Source: Clostridiales bacterium
Lineage (GTDB): Bacteria > Bacillota > Clostridia > Christensenellales > Aristaeellaceae
Length of the DNA: 64,000 bases
Reading direction: 5' to 3'
NCBI GenBank assembly: GCA_029012285.1
Contig: JAQXLU010000154.1
Span: 1 to 64,000 of the forward strand
Part shown: piece by piece, positions 1 through 7,739 of the stretch
How positions within the stretch are numbered: position 1 is the first letter of the stretch
Layout of the letters: each line of letters opens with the position of its first letter
Program-made: the position numbers and the translations under genes
The notes under the pieces: model-generated
What the model saw: only the letters and a program-made list of their open reading frames with translations
Database searches by the model: none
What the model was told of the DNA's origin: nothing

Positions 1-788
1 ACCTCTTCCTCCGGGATGGGCATGGCGGGCAGCACGTCCTCCGCCACATTGTCGAAGGAAAGCTGGCGCGCCCTGCCGCCCCGGGCCGAGGCGGCCTTGG
101 CGGGCGTTGCCTGGCGGCATTCCTCCGGCAACAGCACGGCCTTCTTCTTGCCGATCTTTTCCCGGATGAAGTCCAGCGCGTCCTGCCACACGAAGGGCGA
201 GCAGGGCAGTGCCAGTCGCATCCACCAGCGGGGCGCGTAGAAGAGGATCATCGTCTTTTCCGGCCAAAGCTGCACCCGCTGGACGTCCTTCCACGCGATC
301 TCCCGGGAGGACAACAGCAGCAGGGAATCATCCCCCATCTGCGAGAGTAACCGGGGCGATTTTCCCCGCAGCAGCAGCCGCAGGGCTGTCGGGTGGGGGA
401 GGTACTCCTGCACATGGATGCCCCGCGCGTCGATCACGCAGTCCAGCAGATCCTCGCCCTGAAGGATGAACACCCCCAGCATCACTGCCAGCAGCAGGCA
501 GGCGATGTAGAGCAGGGTGACGACCAGCCCGCCGCTCAGGAGGGATGCGACGCCGTCCAGGCCACCCATCAGGCCCTCCAGCAGGAGCACCAATAGCATG
601 GTCGCGCCCAGCACCGGCAAAAGCAGGCGCATGACGCTGTTCCAGCACATCCAGTCCCGCACGGGATGATGCTCCACGCAAAAGGCCAGGCGGACGGTGT
701 TGGCCGCGAGCTTGCTGTGGCAGTTCGGGCAGAAGGACGACACCGGCACGTCCTGTCCGCACTTTTTGCAATAGGATGTCAGGGGCAT
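1..788 (-). CDS. Zinc-ribbon membrane protein, 3' end cut off by window
   Basis: The reading frame starts with ATG at 788 behind a GAGGTGA ribosome binding site and stays open to the window edge, so the C-terminus is missing. The ORF track omits it because no stop is present. The first 25 residues carry a CxxC...CxxC zinc ribbon (YCKKCGQ and FCPNCH). Two hydrophobic stretches follow at about residues 50-95, then a soluble part with basic residues and aromatic clusters (FYAPRWWMRL) that resembles a membrane-proximal PH-like domain. The gene lies 30 bp downstream of the DUF362 gene on the same strand and is probably cotranscribed. I do not recognise a specific function. The listed 147-aa ORF at 328-771 is a shadow of this frame. 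Confidence 0.75.
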   Translation of the reverse strand, partial: MPLTSYCKKCGQDVPVSSFCPNCHSKLAANTVRLAFCVEHHPVRDWMCWNSVMRLLLPVLGATMLLVLLLEGLMGGLDGVASLLSGGLVVTLLYIACLLLAVMLGVFILQGEDLLDCVIDARGIHVQEYLPHPTALRLLLRGKSPRLLSQMGDDSLLLLSSREIAWKDVQRVQLWPEKTMILFYAPRWWMRLALPCSPFVWQDALDFIREKIGKKKAVLLPEECRQATPAKAASARGGRARQLSFDNVAEDVLPAMPIPEEE

Positions 789-818
789 GGAATCACCTCA
801 TCTTGGACGCAGCCCCGC

Positions 819-1985
819 TCATTTGCCGGACAGGAGCTTCGTCAGCGGGTGACGGTATACCTCGATGGCCTTCACCGGGCACATCTCCTGGCAGCAGTAG
901 CAGCGGATGCACTTCTTGTAGTCATACCTGGCCTTGTGCCCGTGGCCGGAGTGCACGGCCTTTTCCGGCACAGGGCAGGCTTCCTCGCATACGCCGCAGG
1001 CGACGCACTTTTGATGATCCACCCGGGGACGGTGCTGTAAAAAGGGTAGCAGGGGCATGAAGTTGAACAGAAAGCCCTTCTTGATAACCCCGCGGAACAC
1101 ATCGAAGTCCGCCTTGCCATATCGAGCCTGGGCCTCCTGGAGGGTCAGGGAGCCCTCGGGGGTGACGACCTCAATGGAGGATGCGTCCATCACACCCAGG
1201 GCGGCCTTCGCACCGCTGACGCAGGTGGGCACAGCGGCGGGATCCAGGTGAATCAGCGTGGCAAAGACCGCATCCAGCGCCACCGGGTCGGCGGAAAGGA
1301 GCAGCACATTCATGTTCACCGGCGTGCCGGAGGTCGGGCCGTTGCCTTCCATGGCGACCACGCCGTCCATGATGTGTAACCGTGGGCGGATGCACAGGGA
1401 CAGATCAGCAAGCATGTCCGCAAACACGTCGCTGTTGGGGTAGGCTGCGTGCCCGGTGGCCTTGTTCACGCCGGTGACGCAGCCGTAAAGGTTCTTCACC
1501 GCGCCGGTGATGCGCTCCAGAGCGTGGGTTTTCATCTTGCAGACATTGATGAGCGCGTCCGCGTCCTGCACGCCCTTGCACAGGTAGAAGGACTTCGCCG
1601 TCCGTCCCTGGGGGAAGGGGACGACGCTGCCGGAGGTAAAATCAGCCTTTTCCACGCCGTACCTGGCCGCAGCCTCGGCAATGCCCGCACCCTCGGCGGC
1701 TCTGTCGGGGGTGGTGGTGGGGTTACCGGGGCTGTCGCCGTAGGACAGGTGCTGGAAGCCCTCCTCCCGCAACAGCCTGCACACCGCCTGGAATACCGCC
1801 GGATGGGTGGTGATGGCCTTCTGGGGGAGGGCACGGGCCAGCAAGTTCGGCTTGAGGACGATTTTCTCCTCCGGGTTGACGAACTGGCGCAGACCGCCCA
1901 GTAGCTCCACGCCCTGCCGGACGGCGGCGTCCACCAGCGGCTGCTCGTAGGTATTCAGGGGAATCAGGGCGACGATGTGCTTCAT
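819..1985 (-). CDS. DUF362 domain protein with two 4Fe-4S clusters
   Basis: The protein is 388 residues from the ATG at 1985, which has AAGGAGG 8 bp upstream. The longer ORF in the track reads through the promoter and is wrong at its N-terminus. The first 300 residues match the DUF362 family (KMKTHALERITGAVKNLYG, MDGVVAMEGNGPTSG). The C-terminus has two ferredoxin motifs, CVACGVCEEACP and CIRCYCCQEMCP, each able to bind a 4Fe-4S cluster. No signal peptide is visible, so it should be cytosolic. DUF362-ferredoxin proteins are widespread in anaerobes and presumably take part in electron transfer, but no substrate is established. It has its own promoter and probably heads a two-gene unit with the zinc-ribbon gene. 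Confidence 0.88.
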   Translation of the reverse strand: MKHIVALIPLNTYEQPLVDAAVRQGVELLGGLRQFVNPEEKIVLKPNLLARALPQKAITTHPAVFQAVCRLLREEGFQHLSYGDSPGNPTTTPDRAAEGAGIAEAAARYGVEKADFTSGSVVPFPQGRTAKSFYLCKGVQDADALINVCKMKTHALERITGAVKNLYGCVTGVNKATGHAAYPNSDVFADMLADLSLCIRPRLHIMDGVVAMEGNGPTSGTPVNMNVLLLSADPVALDAVFATLIHLDPAAVPTCVSGAKAALGVMDASSIEVVTPEGSLTLQEAQARYGKADFDVFRGVIKKGFLFNFMPLLPFLQHRPRVDHQKCVACGVCEEACPVPEKAVHSGHGHKARYDYKKCIRCYCCQEMCPVKAIEVYRHPLTKLLSGK

Positions 1986-2015
1986 GGAGGCCTCCTTGGG
2001 AATGTGGTGGGTGTT

Positions 2016-2044
2016 ATTATAGCACAGATCGCCCCAGAATGCAA
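2016..2044 (-). promoter_or_regulatory. Sigma-A-type promoter for the DUF362 gene
   Basis: On the minus strand TTGCAT and TATAAT are separated by exactly 17 bp, about 30 bp upstream of the DUF362 start codon. Confidence 0.75.
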
Positions 2045-2074
2045 AGCCGGGCGGAGACGATGGCGTAAGCCTCC

Positions 2075-2692
2075 TCAGCCCGAAAACGGGTAGAAGCTGC
2101 TGCGGATGAAATACCCCTGGTTGCGGCCGCAGACGGGGCAGCGCGAGGGCGCTTCCAGCCCGGCGTGGAATTGTCCGCAGCCCAGACACACCCAAGATAC
2201 CGGCAGGGCGTCGCGGAACAGGTGTCCATCCGCCAGGGCCTGCGCGTACCGGCGGAAGCGCTGCGCGTGGTTTCGTTCCATCTCCCCGATGCGATGGCAG
2301 GCCTCAGCGACCCGGGGATAGCCTTCCGCTAAGGCTGCTTGGGCGATGCGGGGGTAGCGCTGATTCCCTTCGTGCATTTCGGCCTGAATGACGGCGTGAA
2401 GGAGCTCCAACGTGTCCTGGGGGAAAAGCAACGGTGCGTCCTGTGCTGCCGGGACGGCGGATTCGCCACAGGCGACGAGCAAGCCGCGCAGGATGTCCGC
2501 GTGCTCCTTCTCCTGGGCCGCTGTGTAGCGGAACGCATGGGCAATGACATACAGGGCAGCGTCCTCCATCTGCTGGGCGAACGCCGTATACAGGCGATGC
2601 GCGTGCATCTCGGCCAGGCAGGCCTCCTGAAGGCAGGGTAGGGCCCTGGCAGGCAGTTCTTTCACATCTGCGGCGGTTTGCAAGGTTGACAT
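2075..2692 (-). CDS. Rubrerythrin-like ferritin with C-terminal rubredoxin-type zinc/iron site
   Basis: The start is ATG at 2692 with AAAGGAG 10 bp upstream, giving 205 residues. The longer track ORF translates this ribosome binding site as KGE. Residues 15-150 form a ferritin-like four-helix bundle with di-iron ligand patterns EACLAEMHAH, EKEHAD, EMHEGN and EMERNH. The C-terminal 35 residues hold CLGCG...CPVCG, a rubredoxin-like mononuclear metal site. Rubrerythrins reduce hydrogen peroxide and protect strict anaerobes from oxygen, with electrons passed from rubredoxin or NADH. A TTGACG sequence lies upstream on the minus strand, but I could not place a convincing -10 box at the right distance. 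Confidence 0.92.
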   Translation of the reverse strand: MSTLQTAADVKELPARALPCLQEACLAEMHAHRLYTAFAQQMEDAALYVIAHAFRYTAAQEKEHADILRGLLVACGESAVPAAQDAPLLFPQDTLELLHAVIQAEMHEGNQRYPRIAQAALAEGYPRVAEACHRIGEMERNHAQRFRRYAQALADGHLFRDALPVSWVCLGCGQFHAGLEAPSRCPVCGRNQGYFIRSSFYPFSG

Positions 2693-2774
2693 GGGGGCCT
2701 CTTCTCCTTTATAATGGAATCGTGTGATGGCGTGCTTCGTCAACATTTTACAACTTTCCACAGGCGCTGCGGGG

Positions 2775-2803
2775 TTGAGATTGATCCGAAAGTACGCTAT
2801 AAT
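2775..2803 (+). promoter_or_regulatory. Promoter for the PQQ-like propeller gene
   Basis: TTGAGA, 17 bp, TATAAT on the plus strand, 84 bp before the start codon. Confidence 0.8.
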
Positions 2804-2886
2804 AAGGTATGCCCTGACGACCAAAAATATGGGTCTTGCCGTGTATTTTTCCGGTACGACTTTTCAGCAAAGGAGCATGAGCCTGT

Positions 2887-5800
2887 ATGGACCTGCACAA
2901 TGAGAACCAGCAGGAGCAGAAGGTGGAGGAAGTCACCCGGGTGATTCCGCCTGTCGAGCCCCCGCAGCATGAAGGGACAACGACTCGCCGCCGCCGCACA
3001 GAGCGGTTCGCAGGCCTGACCACCGAGGAGGACGCGCATCCTCCCTATGACATTGGCGGGGGAAAACCCGCTCCGGCACAGATTGCGCCCGTAGCCCATA
3101 AGGCCTACGACCTGGGCGAGCCCGTGGCGCAGGATACCCGCATGAGCGCTGCGGTCAAGGAGGCCTGGGAGGCACCCAGCCACCATGAGAGCAGCCGCGC
3201 CGTGCCCTCCCAGGGCGTGCCGCGCCCGAGCGTGCTGGACGGGCAGCGCCCGTACCGGGAGCGCCGCGAAAAGCCCGCGCAGGAGTCTCCCACCGTCCGC
3301 CGCCCCGTGCAGGCGGAGGGCTATGAGCCGCTGCAGCAGCTGGGCTCACCCCAGCCCCGGGCCCGCCGTCCCGAGGCGGACAACACCGTCCGCAACGAGC
3401 CGCCCCGCCGTGTCCGCACGCCGGAAACCGAACGCGTCGGCTATGACAATCCCTCGGCGGAGGAGAAAGAGAAAACCGGTAACCGTGGCTTGATTGCGGT
3501 GATCATCGCGTTGCTGCTGCTTGCGGCCATCATCCTGGGATTGCTGATGATCCCCGACGAGGATACCGGCGTGCTGGGTAGCATCAAGCGAGCGGTGACG
3601 GAGCCCGTCAAGGGGCTCTTTGGCGGCGATACGGAGGAACAGGCTTCCGCCCCCACCGCCAGCGGCTTCACCGCGACGATTTCTCAGTCCACAATGCCCT
3701 ACAAGGTCGTGTTCCACATGGTGACCTCCGCCAATGTGACGGCCATCCGCGTGGTGGATGCAAGCGGCGAGGTGCTCCCCACCAAAATCACCCTGTCCAC
3801 TCCCAGCAGCGAGAAGGACATCGTGTGGATGTTCGAGATGCAGCTGGAGGACGGCTTCACCGGGGACGTGCAGGCGCAGATGCAGCACGGCGAGAAGTGG
3901 ATTGATACTGGGCTGTGGCAGACCATCTCCCTGGGCGGCGTAACGCCCCCCAGCGTGACCGAGGGCACGAACGCGAATGGCACGCCAGCCATCGTCGAAG
4001 CAACGCCCACGGCCACCCCGACGCAGACCCCCACCGTGCAGCCCACGGCGACCGCCACCCCGACGGAAGCGCCTGCCGTGACTGCGGATGTGATTGTGCT
4101 CTTCACCCCGGCGGCGACCACGGAAGCCACTGTGGAGCCCACCCCCTCCGTGACCGCCACGCCCACCATGTCCGTGACGGCCACCCCCACCATGATCCCT
4201 ACCGCCACCCCCGTGGCGGAGGCGACGGAGACTCCCACCGAGGAGCCCGCGCCACAGGTAACCGAAGCGCCCTCCGCGCAGCCCGAGGTCACCCCGAAGC
4301 TGGAGGCGGTGGCCGACCCAAGCGCTGATCCGGCCCTGATTGCCGAAACGGTCATCTACCAGGATGGCAAGAAGGTCAGCAGCTATGAGCGCGAAAAGCC
4401 CATGAATATGCCCGCTGCGAATGATTACCCCCTGCGCCCCTTTGGCGTGACGACCTTCCGTGGCAACGCTTTCCGTCAAAACGCGGCGGAGGATACCGTC
4501 AAGAACCCCACCAGCCTCTCCCTGGCCTGGACGGTGGAGGCAGGCAGCGCCGCAGGCAGCAGCCGCAACTACTACGGCATCGGCTGGACGGGTCAGCCTG
4601 TGATCGTCAAGTGGGCGACGGACATCCGCAAGAGCATGGCGCTGGAGGATGAGCGCAAGGAGCAGAAGAACCTCAAGGAGGTTATCGTTGCCGGCATGGA
4701 CGGCAAGATCTACTTCTTGGACCTCCTGGACGGCACCGCGACCCGCGAGGCCATCAACTTCGGCTACCCCATGCGCGCCACGCCCAGCATGCATCCGCTG
4801 TTCTACCCGATGATGACCGTGGGCCAGTACGCCCGCAAGATGAAGAGCGGCACCAGCAGCAACATCGGCCTGTACTACTACAACCTGGTGGACGGCAAGC
4901 AGCTGCGGATGATCGACGGCATCGACCGCAAGCTCAAGCGCACCTACAGCGAGGACGCTTCCGGCGCGTTTGACACCTCCGCGTTGATCGACCGCACCAC
5001 CAACACCTTGATTGCCATTGGCACCAACGGTCTGCTCTATACCGAAAAGCTGAGCATGAACACCCGGATGGATCAGGAAACGGGCCAGATGGTCTTTGCC
5101 TTTGACGACCCCACCGAGATCGTCACCATGATGAGCCACACCAAGAATCAGAAGGCGGCCAATGTGGCGGTGGAATCCTCCCTGGCGATGTATGGCAGCT
5201 ATGCCTACTACGCCGACATGGGCGGCATATTGCGCTGCGTGGACACCACCACCATGACCACCGCCTGGGCTGTGGACACCGGGGATGCGGTGCGTGCTGC
5301 CATCGCCCTGGATCTGGATGCAGACACGCAGACCCTGTGGCTCTACACCGCCAATCTCATCAACAACAGCAGAACCCGCGGTGATGTCACCATCCGCCGC
5401 TATAACGCCATGACCGGCGCGGAGGACTGGGCCTTTGCCATTGCCTGCGCGGACGGCAAGAAGAAGGACGTGACCTTCAATGCCATTGTGACCCCCGGCG
5501 CGATGGCTTCCCCCGTGATCGGGCAGAACAGCCTTGGCGACCTGGTGTATTTCACCCTGTCCAGCGTGAGCGCCACCGGCGCAAAGACCCTGGGCGAGGC
5601 CGCCGCGATGGAGGGCGTGATCATCGCGCTTGACAAGACGAATGGCGAGGTTCTCTGGCACAAGGCGATGCCTGCCTACTGTTATTCCTCCCCCGTGGCC
5701 GTGTATAGCGACACGGGCGAGGGTTGGATCATCCAGGCCTGCTCCGACGGCACGATCTACCTGCTGGATGGCTTGACCGGCGCGGATATCAGCACCCTCC

Positions 5801-5907
5801 AGGTGGACGGCGTGATTGAAGGCTCTCCCGCTGTGTATGGCAACATGATGGTCATTGGCACCACCGGCAAGGACAGTAGCTACATCTACGGCATTATGCT
5901 TGATTGA
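2887..5907 (+). CDS. Membrane-anchored PQQ-like beta-propeller protein with long cytoplasmic tail
   Basis: The protein has 1006 residues. Residues 1-198 are polar and rich in Pro, Arg and Glu, with no predicted fold. One transmembrane helix follows at about 199-221 (LIAVIIALLLLAAIILGLLM). After a short beta-rich segment comes a Thr/Pro-rich stalk at about 370-460 with repeated ATPT units. From about 515 to the end, PQQ-type propeller blades recur (GKIYFLDLLDGT, GILRCVDTTT, GTIYLLDGLTG). The order implies an inside-out single-pass protein with the propeller outside the cell. No quinone enzyme partner is nearby, so a binding or scaffolding role is more likely than dehydrogenase activity. The start uses AAAGGAG 11 bp upstream. 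Repeat-rich composition could make the assembly of the stalk unreliable. Confidence 0.85.
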   Translation: MDLHNENQQEQKVEEVTRVIPPVEPPQHEGTTTRRRRTERFAGLTTEEDAHPPYDIGGGKPAPAQIAPVAHKAYDLGEPVAQDTRMSAAVKEAWEAPSHHESSRAVPSQGVPRPSVLDGQRPYRERREKPAQESPTVRRPVQAEGYEPLQQLGSPQPRARRPEADNTVRNEPPRRVRTPETERVGYDNPSAEEKEKTGNRGLIAVIIALLLLAAIILGLLMIPDEDTGVLGSIKRAVTEPVKGLFGGDTEEQASAPTASGFTATISQSTMPYKVVFHMVTSANVTAIRVVDASGEVLPTKITLSTPSSEKDIVWMFEMQLEDGFTGDVQAQMQHGEKWIDTGLWQTISLGGVTPPSVTEGTNANGTPAIVEATPTATPTQTPTVQPTATATPTEAPAVTADVIVLFTPAATTEATVEPTPSVTATPTMSVTATPTMIPTATPVAEATETPTEEPAPQVTEAPSAQPEVTPKLEAVADPSADPALIAETVIYQDGKKVSSYEREKPMNMPAANDYPLRPFGVTTFRGNAFRQNAAEDTVKNPTSLSLAWTVEAGSAAGSSRNYYGIGWTGQPVIVKWATDIRKSMALEDERKEQKNLKEVIVAGMDGKIYFLDLLDGTATREAINFGYPMRATPSMHPLFYPMMTVGQYARKMKSGTSSNIGLYYYNLVDGKQLRMIDGIDRKLKRTYSEDASGAFDTSALIDRTTNTLIAIGTNGLLYTEKLSMNTRMDQETGQMVFAFDDPTEIVTMMSHTKNQKAANVAVESSLAMYGSYAYYADMGGILRCVDTTTMTTAWAVDTGDAVRAAIALDLDADTQTLWLYTANLINNSRTRGDVTIRRYNAMTGAEDWAFAIACADGKKKDVTFNAIVTPGAMASPVIGQNSLGDLVYFTLSSVSATGAKTLGEAAAMEGVIIALDKTNGEVLWHKAMPAYCYSSPVAVYSDTGEGWIIQACSDGTIYLLDGLTGADISTLQVDGVIEGSPAVYGNMMVIGTTGKDSSYIYGIMLD

Positions 5908-5921
5908 CTTGATTGATACAT

Positions 5922-5951
5922 TTCGCCCGTCGGAGCAATCCGGCGGGCGAA
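5922..5951 (+). other. Stem-loop without U-tract between propeller and cupin genes
   Basis: TTCGCCCGTCGG pairs with CCGGCGGGCGAA over 12 bp (one G-U) around a 6-nt loop. No T-run follows, so an mRNA-stabilising or processing element fits better than a terminator. Confidence 0.6.
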
Positions 5952-5973
5952 CCTACCGGAAAGGAGGATCGCG

Positions 5974-6303
5974 ATGATCCTGGATTTGATGAACACCCCC
6001 GAGCAGGCCATGCCCAACTTCAAGGGTGGCGAGGGGATCACCTATGCCCGCATGTTCTTTGACGGGCAGAACCGCATCATGCTGGGGCGGCTGCCGGTGG
6101 GCTCCACCATCGGCATGCACACCCACGAGGACAGCAGCGAAATCATGCATGTGCTCAGCGGCACGGCGCGGGTCATTATGGACGGCGAGGTGGAAATCAT
6201 CCCTGCCGGACAAACCCACTACTGCCCCAAGGGGCACACCCACATGACCCTCTGCGAGGGAGATGAGGAGCTGCGCATCTTCGCCGTTGTGCCGCAACAG
6301 TAA
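5974..6303 (+). CDS. Small cupin-domain protein
   Basis: This is a 109-residue single-domain cupin. The first cupin motif is GMHTHEDSSEIMHVLSG, with two His and one Glu as metal ligands, and the second is PAGQTHYCPKGHTH. Such stand-alone cupins act as sugar isomerase-like or regulatory ligand-binding proteins, and the fold alone does not reveal the substrate. The start has AAAGGAGG 7 bp upstream. It lies 66 bp after the propeller gene and is followed by a strong terminator, so the two genes probably form one transcript. Confidence 0.88.
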   Translation: MILDLMNTPEQAMPNFKGGEGITYARMFFDGQNRIMLGRLPVGSTIGMHTHEDSSEIMHVLSGTARVIMDGEVEIIPAGQTHYCPKGHTHMTLCEGDEELRIFAVVPQQ

Positions 6304-6315
6304 CATATCAAACCT

Positions 6316-6366
6316 ACAGGGGCTGCCCCGATAGCCAATCAGCTACGCGGGCAGCCCCTGTTTTTG
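6316..6366 (+). terminator. Rho-independent terminator after the cupin gene
   Basis: ACAGGGGCTGCCC pairs with GGGCAGCCCCTGT (13 bp) and is followed by TTTTT. Confidence 0.9.
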
Positions 6367-6436
6367 TATCCATCCATTCCGTACAGGTAGGAACCCGTCG
6401 CCACCCTGTACTCCCATCGCGCCCCCCGATTTCATA

Positions 6437-6466
6437 CAAAAAGCCTCCTCCGAAGCCGGAGGAGGC
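6437..6466 (-). terminator. Rho-independent terminator after fucO
   Basis: On the minus strand GCCTCCTCCGG and its complement form a tight hairpin with a TTCG-type loop, followed by TTTTTGT. Confidence 0.9.
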
Positions 6467-6482
6467 AGGGGTCACCATGCAA

Positions 6483-7631
6483 TTACAGCAGCTTCTTGTA
6501 AAGCTCCTTGATTTCTTCCACGGAGGTATCGCGGGGATTGCCCGGACGGCAGGCGTCCGCGTAGGCGGATTCGGCCAGGAAATCCAGGTCAGCGGGGTTG
6601 ACGATGGCCTTCAGGTCAGCGGGGATGCCCACATCCATGGAGAGCTGCTTCACCGCGTCGCAGGCGGCCTTGCGGTACTCGTCCACGGTCATGGCTTCCA
6701 CGCCTTCCACACCCATCGCGGCGGCGATGTACTTGTACTTGTCGCCGGTCACGGGCGCATTGTATTCCATGATGGTGGGCAGCAGAATGGCGTTGGCCAC
6801 GCCGTGGGGGGTGTCATACACCGCGCCCAGGCAGTGCGCCATGGAGTGCACGATGCCCAGACCCACGTTGGAGAAGCCCATGCCAGCCACATACTGGCCC
6901 AGGGCCATGCCGTCGAAGCCCTCGGCCTCGCCCTTCACGGCGGAGCGCAGGGACTTGGCGATGATCTCGATCGCCTTGAGGTGGAACATATCGGTCATGT
7001 CCCATGCGGCCTTGGTGATGAAGCCCTCGATGGCATGGGTCAGCGCGTCCATGCCGGTAGCGGCGGTCAGGCCCTTGGGCATGGTGGACATCATGTCGGG
7101 ATCGACCACGGCCACCTCGGGGATGTCATGCACGTCCACGCAGACGAACTTGCGCTTCTTCTCCACGTCGGTGATGACGTAATTGATGGTGACCTCCGCC
7201 GCAGTACCGGCGGTGGTGGGCACGGCGATGGTGAACACGGTCTTGTTCTTGGTGGGAGCCACGCCCTCCAGGGAGCGCACGTCGGCAAATTCGGGGTTGT
7301 TGATGATGATGCCGATGGCCTTGGCGGTGTCCATGGAGGAGCCGCCGCCGATGGCGATGATGTAGTCCGCGCCGGAGGCCTGGTAAGCGGCCACGCCGGT
7401 CTGCACGTTTTCAATGGTGGGGTTGGGCTTGATGTTGGAGTAGATTTCATACGCGCAGTTCGCCGCGTCCAGGAGATTGGTGACCTTCTGGGTCACGCCG
7501 AACTTGAGCAGGTCGGGGTCGGAGCAGACGAAGGCCTTCTTCAGGCCACGGGACTGCACCTCGGTCACGATGGCTTCAATGGCGCCCTTGCCGTGGTAGG
7601 AGATGGGATTGAGAACGATACGATTCGCCAT
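6483..7631 (-). CDS. fucO: Lactaldehyde reductase / 1,2-propanediol oxidoreductase (iron-dependent alcohol dehydrogenase)
   Basis: The 382-residue length and the sequence resemble E. coli FucO throughout, including ADYIIAIGGGS, NNPEFADVRSLEG, TTAGTAAEVTINYVITD and GQYVAGMGFSNVGLG. The NAD-binding GGGS loop is present. The iron ligands of group III alcohol dehydrogenases are present as the Asp and His of GMDALTHAIEG and the two His of HSMAHCLG...DTPHG. FucO reduces L-lactaldehyde from fucose or rhamnose breakdown to 1,2-propanediol in the cytosol. Start: ATG at 7631 with AGGAGGT 10 bp upstream. It is downstream of the GH2 gene by 108 bp, a spacer that holds two palindromes which may give it separate control. 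No fucose isomerase, kinase or aldolase is in the window. Confidence 0.92.
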   Translation of the reverse strand: MANRIVLNPISYHGKGAIEAIVTEVQSRGLKKAFVCSDPDLLKFGVTQKVTNLLDAANCAYEIYSNIKPNPTIENVQTGVAAYQASGADYIIAIGGGSSMDTAKAIGIIINNPEFADVRSLEGVAPTKNKTVFTIAVPTTAGTAAEVTINYVITDVEKKRKFVCVDVHDIPEVAVVDPDMMSTMPKGLTAATGMDALTHAIEGFITKAAWDMTDMFHLKAIEIIAKSLRSAVKGEAEGFDGMALGQYVAGMGFSNVGLGIVHSMAHCLGAVYDTPHGVANAILLPTIMEYNAPVTGDKYKYIAAAMGVEGVEAMTVDEYRKAACDAVKQLSMDVGIPADLKAIVNPADLDFLAESAYADACRPGNPRDTSVEEIKELYKKLL

Positions 7632-7665
7632 GGGGATCTACCTCCTATGATATGTTTCACAACGG

Positions 7666-7680
7666 GGAGCATAATGCTCC
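7666..7680. promoter_or_regulatory. Palindrome upstream of fucO, possible operator
   Basis: GGAGCAT-A-ATGCTCC is a perfect 7-bp inverted repeat 35 bp before the fucO start codon. It could be an operator or a 5' UTR hairpin. Confidence 0.4.
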
Positions 7681-7723
7681 ATATTCCTTCATTCGACGCA
7701 AATGGTCTAATTCCTGCACATAT

Positions 7724-7739
7724 TGTGAATTCCTTCACA
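7724..7739. promoter_or_regulatory. CRP/FNR-like palindrome TGTGA-N6-TCACA
   Basis: TGTGAATTCCTTCACA lies directly after the GH2 stop codon and 93 bp upstream of fucO. The arms match the consensus half-sites of CRP/FNR-family regulators. No such regulator is encoded in the window, so the assignment is inference. Confidence 0.4.

Noticed and set aside
3960-4270. ATPT-rich tract considered as a repeat element or microsatellite
   Set aside because: It is in frame and encodes a Thr/Pro linker within a real protein, so it is a coding stalk and not an independent repeat.
3346-5661. 771-aa minus-strand ORF opposite the propeller gene
   Set aside because: It is antisense to a gene with clear domains and consists of low-complexity His/Gly/Arg-rich sequence, the usual shadow of GC-rich coding DNA.
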